Source: Planctomycetota bacterium
Lineage (GTDB): Bacteria; Planctomycetota; UBA1135; GCA-002686595
Reading direction: 5' to 3'
Assembly: GCA_029259595.1 (NCBI GenBank)
Contig: JAJDEW010000157.1
Location: 1 to 52,305, forward strand
Length of the DNA stretch: 52,305 nt
This document shows, one piece after another, positions 47,163 through 52,305 of the stretch (position 1 is its first letter; every line of letters starts with the position of its first letter). The notes beneath the pieces were generated by a model. It did no database searches, was not told the origin of the DNA, and worked only from the letters and a program-made list of their open reading frames with translations. The position numbers were made by a program, and so were the translations under genes.

Positions 47163-47777
47163 TCAGCGCGCGCGGCTGGGCAGAGCCAGGCGCTCGATCC
47201 ACTTGCCGATGAGATCGGCCTCGACGTGGACGGGATCCCCGACCTTGGCGCGGCCCAGCGAGGTCCGGGCCAGGGTCTCGGGGATCAGGGCCACATCGAA
47301 CTCGCGGCCCACGGGACCGACGACGGTCAGCGAGACTCCGTCCAGGGCGATGCTGCCCTTTTCGATCAAGTAGCGCTCGAGCCCAGCCGGTACCTCGAAG
47401 CGCAGGACTCGGCCCCCATCCCCGGGATCGTGCGAGGCCACGAGGCGCCCCACCCCGTCCACGTGACCGGCCACGAGGTGCCCCCCGACCCGGTCGGACA
47501 GACGCATGGCGCGCTCCAGGTTGACGACGTCGACCCCCGGTCGGAGCCGCTCGAGCCAGGTTCGCGCGAGGGTCTCGCTGGAGAGATCGAAGCGCAGCTC
47601 GGGGCCCGCCTCGGGCTCGACGACGGTCAGGCAACAGCCCGAGACGGCCACGCTGTCGCCCCGTTCGACCTCCCAATCGGCCACGCCCGCAGGCGCCGCG
47701 AGCACGAGGCGGGCGCCCGTGGCGCGCGCCTCGAAGGCCAGAACGGAGACAGCTGCCTCGACGAGTCCGGTGAACAT
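47163..47777 (-). CDS. ribE: Riboflavin synthase, alpha chain
   Basis: 204 residues beginning MFTGLVEAAVSVLAF, the family mark. Two lumazine-binding barrels follow, with SVAVSGCCLTVVEPEAG in the first and SIALDGVSLTVVGPVG in the second. It makes riboflavin from two 6,7-dimethyl-8-ribityllumazine molecules. It converges with mlaD (10 nt). A TACCCT box 10 nt before its ATG suggests a leaderless message. Confidence 0.95.
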   Translation of the reverse strand: MFTGLVEAAVSVLAFEARATGARLVLAAPAGVADWEVERGDSVAVSGCCLTVVEPEAGPELRFDLSSETLARTWLERLRPGVDVVNLERAMRLSDRVGGHLVAGHVDGVGRLVASHDPGDGGRVLRFEVPAGLERYLIEKGSIALDGVSLTVVGPVGREFDVALIPETLARTSLGRAKVGDPVHVEADLIGKWIERLALPSRAR

Positions 47778-47890
47778 GTCGCCGAAAAGGGTAGCGCCTC
47801 GGCCCCCGGGCCGGGAGCGAGCCCTGCCAGGAGGCTCTCGGATCCTGCAGGATCGTCCGGAAACTCCCTGAGAGGGGGCTGCCAAGACCG

Positions 47891-47919
47891 TTGACCCCGG
47901 GGGCTCCCGGCCCTACTCT
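47891..47919 (+). promoter_or_regulatory. Candidate promoter of trmD-rplS-secDF
   Basis: TTGACC (47891-47896) and TACTCT (47914-47919) are 17 nt apart. The start of transcription would lie about 23 nt before the trmD GTG. The -35 is strong and the -10 weak. Confidence 0.45.
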
Positions 47920-47949
47920 GGCCGCCCCTTTTCCCGGGAGCACCCGGTC

Positions 47950-48684
47950 GTGCTCTTCCAAATTCTCACCCTGTTTCCCGAGGCTCTCGAGCCCTATCTC
48001 GGCACGAGCATCCTCGGGATCGCACAGGCGAAGGGTTTGGCAGAGTTGCGCACGGCGGACTTTCGGGACTTCACCAGGGACCGGCACCGGAGCGTCGACG
48101 ACCGCCCCTTTGGCGGAGGACCCGGGATGGTCTTGCGGCCCGATCCGATCATCGACTGTGTCGAGTGGTTGGAAGAGCGCCACGGGACCTTCCACAAGAT
48201 TCTTCTCACTCCCGACGGCACGCCCTTCCGACAGGCGCACGCCGAACGGTTGCTCGAGAAGGAGCGGATCCTCCTCCTTTGCGGACGGTACGAAGGCTTC
48301 GACGAACGGATCCGGTCCGTGATGGAGTGGGATGACATCTCGATGGGCGACTTCGTCCTGGCCGGCGGCGAGCTTCCGGCCCTCGCGATCACCGAAGCCT
48401 GTGTGCGGTTGATCCCGGGGGTGCTCGGAGACGAGCAGTCGACCGAGGCCGAGTCGTTCCGCCACGGGAAAGGACTCGACTTTCCCCACTACACGCGCCC
48501 CCGGGTCTTCCGGGGCCACGCGGTGCCGGAGGTTCTCTTCAGCGGCGATCACGCCGCGATCGAGACCTGGCGCACCCGCGCGGCTCTGGAGCGCACCCGC
48601 GAGCGTCGACCTGATCTCCTGAAGCCGAAACCTGCCGAACCGGGCGCTCCCGGGCCGGCCCCTTCCCTCCCAAGCGAACGATGA
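47950..48684 (+). CDS. trmD: tRNA (guanine-37-N1)-methyltransferase
   Basis: 244 residues. TrmD methylates G37 of tRNAs that read codons starting with C or with a 3' G-flanked site, preventing frameshifts. The trefoil-knot motifs are FGGGPGMVLRPDP, LLCGRYEGFDERI and SMGDFVLAGGELPALA. The start is GTG at 47950. It overlaps the rplS ATG as ATGA, the usual trmD-rplS coupling. Confidence 0.96.
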   Translation: MLFQILTLFPEALEPYLGTSILGIAQAKGLAELRTADFRDFTRDRHRSVDDRPFGGGPGMVLRPDPIIDCVEWLEERHGTFHKILLTPDGTPFRQAHAERLLEKERILLLCGRYEGFDERIRSVMEWDDISMGDFVLAGGELPALAITEACVRLIPGVLGDEQSTEAESFRHGKGLDFPHYTRPRVFRGHAVPEVLFSGDHAAIETWRTRAALERTRERRPDLLKPKPAEPGAPGPAPSLPSER

Positions 48685-49139
48685 GCCTGATCGACCAACT
48701 CGGACAAGAAATGGGCAAGGACCGCCTCCCCACGGTGCACGTGGGCGACACGGTCCAAGTCCACTACCTCATCAAGGAAGGGGAAAAGGAGCGCGTCCAG
48801 ATCTTCACGGGCACCGTCCTTGCGATCCAGGGGCGCAACATCGCGAAGAGCATCGTGGTGCGCCGGATCGTGCAAGGGGAAGGCGTCGAACGGATCTTCC
48901 CGCTCCACAGCCCTCGCGTGAAGGACGTCGTCATCTCTCGCCGCGGCAAGGTCCGCCAGTCGCGCCTCTACTTCCTGCGCGATCGCGTCGGCAAGCAGAC
49001 GCGAGTCGAAGAGCTCGTCGGCGAGAAGGTCCGACGGGAACGCCAAGAGGAACGCGACCTGCGCGCGGCAGACGCTGTCGCCGCGGAATCCGCCGACGAC
49101 TCGCCCGCCGATTCCGAGGCGGAAGCGGTCGAAGTCTGA
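48681..49139 (+). CDS. rplS: 50S ribosomal protein L19
   Basis: 152 residues. L19 lies at the subunit interface of the large subunit. Seen are VHVGDTVQVHYLIKEGEKER, GTVLAIQGRNIAKSIVVRRI and GVERIFPLHSPRVKDVVI. A C-terminal acidic tail of about 30 residues (EESADDSPADSEAEAVEV type) makes it longer than the usual 115. It follows trmD by overlap and precedes secDF by 30 nt. Confidence 0.96.
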   Translation: MSLIDQLGQEMGKDRLPTVHVGDTVQVHYLIKEGEKERVQIFTGTVLAIQGRNIAKSIVVRRIVQGEGVERIFPLHSPRVKDVVISRRGKVRQSRLYFLRDRVGKQTRVEELVGEKVRRERQEERDLRAADAVAAESADDSPADSEAEAVEV

Positions 49140-49169
49140 TCCGGCTGCCCCCACCCGGAAACGAGAACC

Positions 49170-52130
49170 ATGATCGAGAACGCCGGTCGACGCATCTTTC
49201 TGATCCTCCTGCTAGTCGCCGTGTCGGTCGGCTTGCTCACCCTGCAGGATCGCCCCTTCGAGCTCGGGCTCGACCTCCAGGGGGGCACCCGCCTCGTCTA
49301 CAGCTTCGACTTCGACGAAGCGCGACAGGGCGGGCAGATCGACGCTCAGGAGAACACGATGGATGTCCTCGGACAGACCATCGACATCATCCGCAACCGC
49401 GTCGATCCGACCGGTACGAAGGACGCGGTACTGCGCCAGGAGGGAACGTCACGCATCGTCATCGAGATCCCCGGCAGCCTCGGACTCGGCGCCGGTGAGG
49501 ACATCCAGACACCATTGGCCGAGCCTCTCGACGACGGCGCCGACACGTTGCGCCTGGCGGGCCAGAACGTCGGTCGCTTCCCCGAGACCGGGGGCTCGAT
49601 CCTGATCGACGAAGAGGAGATCCACTACCGTCGGCGCGACGGCACGACGCTCTTCGAGCTCGACCGTGGACACACGGGGACGCTCGCGGCCGCGCACACC
49701 AAGGACGCCGCGGTCCACCTCGTCTCCGATGACGCCATCCGGCAGGCGATCGAGAACCTCGGAAACCTCGAGTTCGCGATCATCGCCCAGGCGGGAGACT
49801 TCTTCGACACGGATACGGACCTGAACCTCGAGAAGGAGCGGCTCGAGACGTGGGTCGCCGCCAACGCCGGCAGCGCGCTGGCCGACTTCAACAAGGTTCC
49901 CAACAGCTTGGGTGGTCCCCACACTTCGATTCGCTGGTTCCCCTTCAAGCAGGCGGAGGGCGCACCGGAAACGAGCGAGTTCGAGCGGGCCGCGCCGGTC
50001 CTGAACCAGACCGATCCGGACTACCGCTTCACCGGCTCCGACCTTTCGCGCGTCTTCTACAGCCAGGACCGCCTCGGCTACCCGGCCGTCGGCTTCGAGA
50101 TGAAGGGGCCGCGCCGGGACGACTTCGGGGACTACACCGAAGAGAACGAAGGACGCCAGCTCGCGATCATCCTGAACGAGCAGCTCGAGACCGCTCCGAC
50201 GATCGAGGCCCGCCTCCCTGGCCAGGGCATCATCCAGGGCCGCTACAAAGCCGAGGAGGTCAAGGAGCTGATCACGGTGTTGCGCTCGGGTTCCCTGCGC
50301 ATCAAGCCCAAGCTCGAGCACGTCGAGAAGGTCGGCGCGACGCTCGGCTCCGACTACGTGCGGCGCGGCTTTCTGTCAGCCATCGTGGCCATCATCTCCG
50401 TGCTCGTCTTCATGGCGATCTACTACCGTCGCCTGGGCCTCATTTCGGCGGTGTCGCTCGCGGTCAGCTTCCTGCTGCTCATGGGCGGGCTGGCCTTCCT
50501 GAAGGCGACCCTGACCTTGCCCGGCATCGCCGGCCTCATCCTCACGGTCGGTATGGCGGTGGACGCGAACATCCTGATCTTCGACCGGATCCGGGAGGAG
50601 GGCGAGAAGGGCCGCAACGTGAAGCAGGCGGCCAAGACGGGCTTCGAGAAGGCCATGTCCGCCATCCTGGACGCGAACATCACGACCTTCCTCACGGCGG
50701 TCATCCTCTACAAGGTCGGCACGGGCCCCGTGCGGGGCTTCGCCGTCACGCTCATGATCGGGATCCTGACCTCGGTCTTCGCCGCCCTCGTCATCACGCG
50801 GCTCCTCGTCCACTTCTCACTCGAGCGCGGTGCCCGCGAATTCTCGATGGGCAAGTGGTTGGTCGAGGCCAAGTTCGACTTTCTGAGCAAGGCCAAGGTC
50901 GCGATGACCGGTTCGATCATCTTCATCGGCCTGGGGCTGGCGCTCTTCTTCATCACGCCCGACAAGGACAAGCTCGGCATCGACTTCATGGGTGGTGCCG
51001 AGGTTCACATCGTCACCGCCGAGCCCCAGGAGATCGACGTCCTGCGCAAGCGCATGTCGGAGATCCCCACGATCGGTGAATCGGCGGAGGTCAAGCCGAT
51101 CATCGAATCGAAGGACGGCGACCGCTACACCGAGTTCCGGGCCATCTTCAAGTCCGAGGGAAGCGATACAGACGAAACGGAAGAGCTGCAGCGGCGCTTC
51201 GAGTCGACGCTCAAGGCCGAACTCGCCGATCTGCTCCTCGAGAATCCGATCCAGGTCAGCCTGTCGGACAAGGGTGCGACCTCCGAGGCCAAGATCGGGC
51301 TCCTGTTCCAGAGCGCACACCCCACGGCGGACCTCGAGGACGTTTTGCGGGCAGCCGGCTTCCAGAACCCGACCGTCGAGATCGATGGCAGCCGCAAGAA
51401 CGCCTACCTCGCCACGGCCGAGACTTCGGCCGGTCGAACGACCGCCGATATCATCCCGGACATCGAGGGCGAGTTTTCGAAGGCCACGGACTCGAACGGG
51501 GCCGGTTACGACCTCGCGACCCCCATCCCGTCGAGCTCGATCGTCGGTCCGCAAGTCGTCGGCGAGCTCCAGGACAAGGCCTTCCTCGCCCTGGCGATCA
51601 GCCTCTTCGTGATCGTGCTCTACATCCGCGTGCGCTTCGCCGAGTACAGCTATGGTTGGGCTGCCGTCGCCGCCTTGATGCACGACGTGCTCATCACGCT
51701 CGGTGTTCTCGTCGCGGCGAATCGCACGGGCCTCATCAACGGCGAAATCTCGCTGCCCATGATCGCGGCATTCCTGACGATCATCGGCTACTCGCTGAAC
51801 GACACGATCGTCATCTTCGACCGGGTACGGGAGAACCTCCCGCGCATGAAGGCGCCGCTGTCCGAGGTCTTGAACACGTCGATCAACCAGACTCTCTCGC
51901 GGACGATCTTGACGTCCATCACGACCCTGATCGCGGTCCTGATCTTGTTCGTCTTCAACTACGGGACGGGCAACGTGCTCGAGAGCTTCTCGTTCGCGAT
52001 GATCGTCGGCATCATCACCGGCACGTACTCGACGATCTTCATCGCCAACCCGGTGCTCCTCTGGATGGAATCGCGCAAGGGCCGCGGCCACGGTGTCCCG
52101 TCGCGCGAGGTCGCGGCGAAGCAGGCCTGA
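49170..52130 (+). CDS. secDF: Fused SecD-SecF protein translocase subunit
   Basis: 986 residues. The SecD half has a first helix (about 8-26), a long external part, and the helical block with MAVDANILIFDRIREEGEKG (about 459-478); the SecF half starts near 569 (GIDFMGGAEVH) and ends with GYSLNDTIVIFDRVREN (about 873-889). SecDF uses the proton gradient to pull proteins through SecYEG. Between the usual SecD strands, at about residues 110-186, lies an inserted beta-type domain (SILIDEEEIHYRRRDGTTLF and LDRGHTGTLAAAHTKDAA). A second helix bundle follows in each half. The stop is 2 nt before a repeat element. Confidence 0.95.
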   Translation: MIENAGRRIFLILLLVAVSVGLLTLQDRPFELGLDLQGGTRLVYSFDFDEARQGGQIDAQENTMDVLGQTIDIIRNRVDPTGTKDAVLRQEGTSRIVIEIPGSLGLGAGEDIQTPLAEPLDDGADTLRLAGQNVGRFPETGGSILIDEEEIHYRRRDGTTLFELDRGHTGTLAAAHTKDAAVHLVSDDAIRQAIENLGNLEFAIIAQAGDFFDTDTDLNLEKERLETWVAANAGSALADFNKVPNSLGGPHTSIRWFPFKQAEGAPETSEFERAAPVLNQTDPDYRFTGSDLSRVFYSQDRLGYPAVGFEMKGPRRDDFGDYTEENEGRQLAIILNEQLETAPTIEARLPGQGIIQGRYKAEEVKELITVLRSGSLRIKPKLEHVEKVGATLGSDYVRRGFLSAIVAIISVLVFMAIYYRRLGLISAVSLAVSFLLLMGGLAFLKATLTLPGIAGLILTVGMAVDANILIFDRIREEGEKGRNVKQAAKTGFEKAMSAILDANITTFLTAVILYKVGTGPVRGFAVTLMIGILTSVFAALVITRLLVHFSLERGAREFSMGKWLVEAKFDFLSKAKVAMTGSIIFIGLGLALFFITPDKDKLGIDFMGGAEVHIVTAEPQEIDVLRKRMSEIPTIGESAEVKPIIESKDGDRYTEFRAIFKSEGSDTDETEELQRRFESTLKAELADLLLENPIQVSLSDKGATSEAKIGLLFQSAHPTADLEDVLRAAGFQNPTVEIDGSRKNAYLATAETSAGRTTADIIPDIEGEFSKATDSNGAGYDLATPIPSSSIVGPQVVGELQDKAFLALAISLFVIVLYIRVRFAEYSYGWAAVAALMHDVLITLGVLVAANRTGLINGEISLPMIAAFLTIIGYSLNDTIVIFDRVRENLPRMKAPLSEVLNTSINQTLSRTILTSITTLIAVLILFVFNYGTGNVLESFSFAMIVGIITGTYSTIFIANPVLLWMESRKGRGHGVPSREVAAKQA

Positions 52131-52132
52131 GC

Positions 52133-52221
52133 CTAGCAGCCCGATAAAGAAGTCATCCGGCGCGCCGGACGCGTCCGGAAAGCCCGTTCGCATCCGAAGC
52201 CCTTTGTCGTCGGACTGCTAG
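52133..52221. mobile_element. Internally deleted copy of the CTAG-ended element, 89 bp
   Basis: The ends CTAGCAGCCCGATAAAGAAG (52133-52152) and, as reverse complement, the bases near 52201-52221 pair at 15 of 21 positions. The internal part GCGTCCGGAAAGCCCG and the right-end GCATCCGAAGC match the element at 534-700 read in reverse. It begins 2 nt after the secDF stop codon and its palindrome could end that transcript. Confidence 0.7.
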
Positions 52222-52224
52222 CTC

Positions 52225-52305
52225 CTAGCAGCCTGATGAAAAAGTCATCCGGCGCGCTGCACGCGTCCGGAAAGCCCGGCCGGCACACGAGAGCCTCGCC
52301 GAATC
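52225..52305. mobile_element. Start of another copy, cut by the window edge
   Basis: Begins CTAGCAGCCTGATGAAAAAG and matches 620-700 in reverse complement with about 2 differences over 81 bases. Its far end lies beyond the right edge of the window. Confidence 0.8.

Noticed and set aside
47778..47949. FMN or TPP riboswitch before ribE or trmD
   Set aside because: The spacer has a CTGAGAGG-like string but lacks the conserved cores of both riboswitches; ribE appears to have almost no leader.

Overview
This window is the translation and transcription core of a GC-rich bacterium, followed by a housekeeping block. On the minus strand, from about 34.0 kb down to 0.9 kb, the rif, str, S10, spc and alpha gene sets run head to tail without interruption. 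In transcription order they are four tRNAs (Thr-Tyr-Gly-Thr), tuf, rpmG, secE, nusG, rplK, rplA, rplJ, rplL, rpoB, rpoC, rpsL, rpsG, a Tsr3-like gene, an EF-G gene, rpsJ, then rplC to rplR, rpsE, rplO, secY, adk, infA, rpmJ, rpsM, rpsK, rpsD, rpoA and rplQ. Strong sigma-70-like promoters can be read before the tRNAs, rpsL and rpsJ, with a weaker candidate before rpoB. Many internal genes are joined by 1-4 base start/stop overlaps.

The left edge holds the N-terminal part of histidine ammonia-lyase (minus strand). A repeat-rich spacer separates it from rplQ. To the right of the tRNAs lie aroC and a mutS2 lacking its Smr domain (minus), a cystathionine gamma-synthase/lyase-type PLP enzyme (plus), an HU/IHF-like gene with its own promoter, and a trpS - lipoprotein - TPR protein - dtd operon (minus). 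Next comes a plus-strand operon of a WPLF-repeat lipoprotein with mlaE, mlaF and mlaD (lipid transport), then ribE (minus), and finally trmD - rplS - secDF (plus).

The organism is probably a Planctomycetota or PVC-type bacterium. This is inference, with moderate to low confidence. Supporting signs are the high GC, the missing L30 gene, a single SecDF fusion, an S7 N-terminus of the type I associate with planctomycetes, zinc-ribbon forms of S4, S14, L33 and L36, and a Tsr3-like gene otherwise best known from archaea and eukaryotes.

A short inverted-repeat element (MITE-like, CTAGCAGCCTGATGA ends) occurs at both ends of the window in opposite orientation: between hutH and rplQ, and directly after secDF. 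The most notable points are the Tsr3-like gene in the str operon next to an EF-G with an altered G4 motif (NQHD instead of NKxD), the WPLF-repeat lipoprotein tied to the Mla transporter, the domain insertion in SecD, the Smr-less MutS2, a natural Arg88 in S12, and possible leaderless first genes in several operons.
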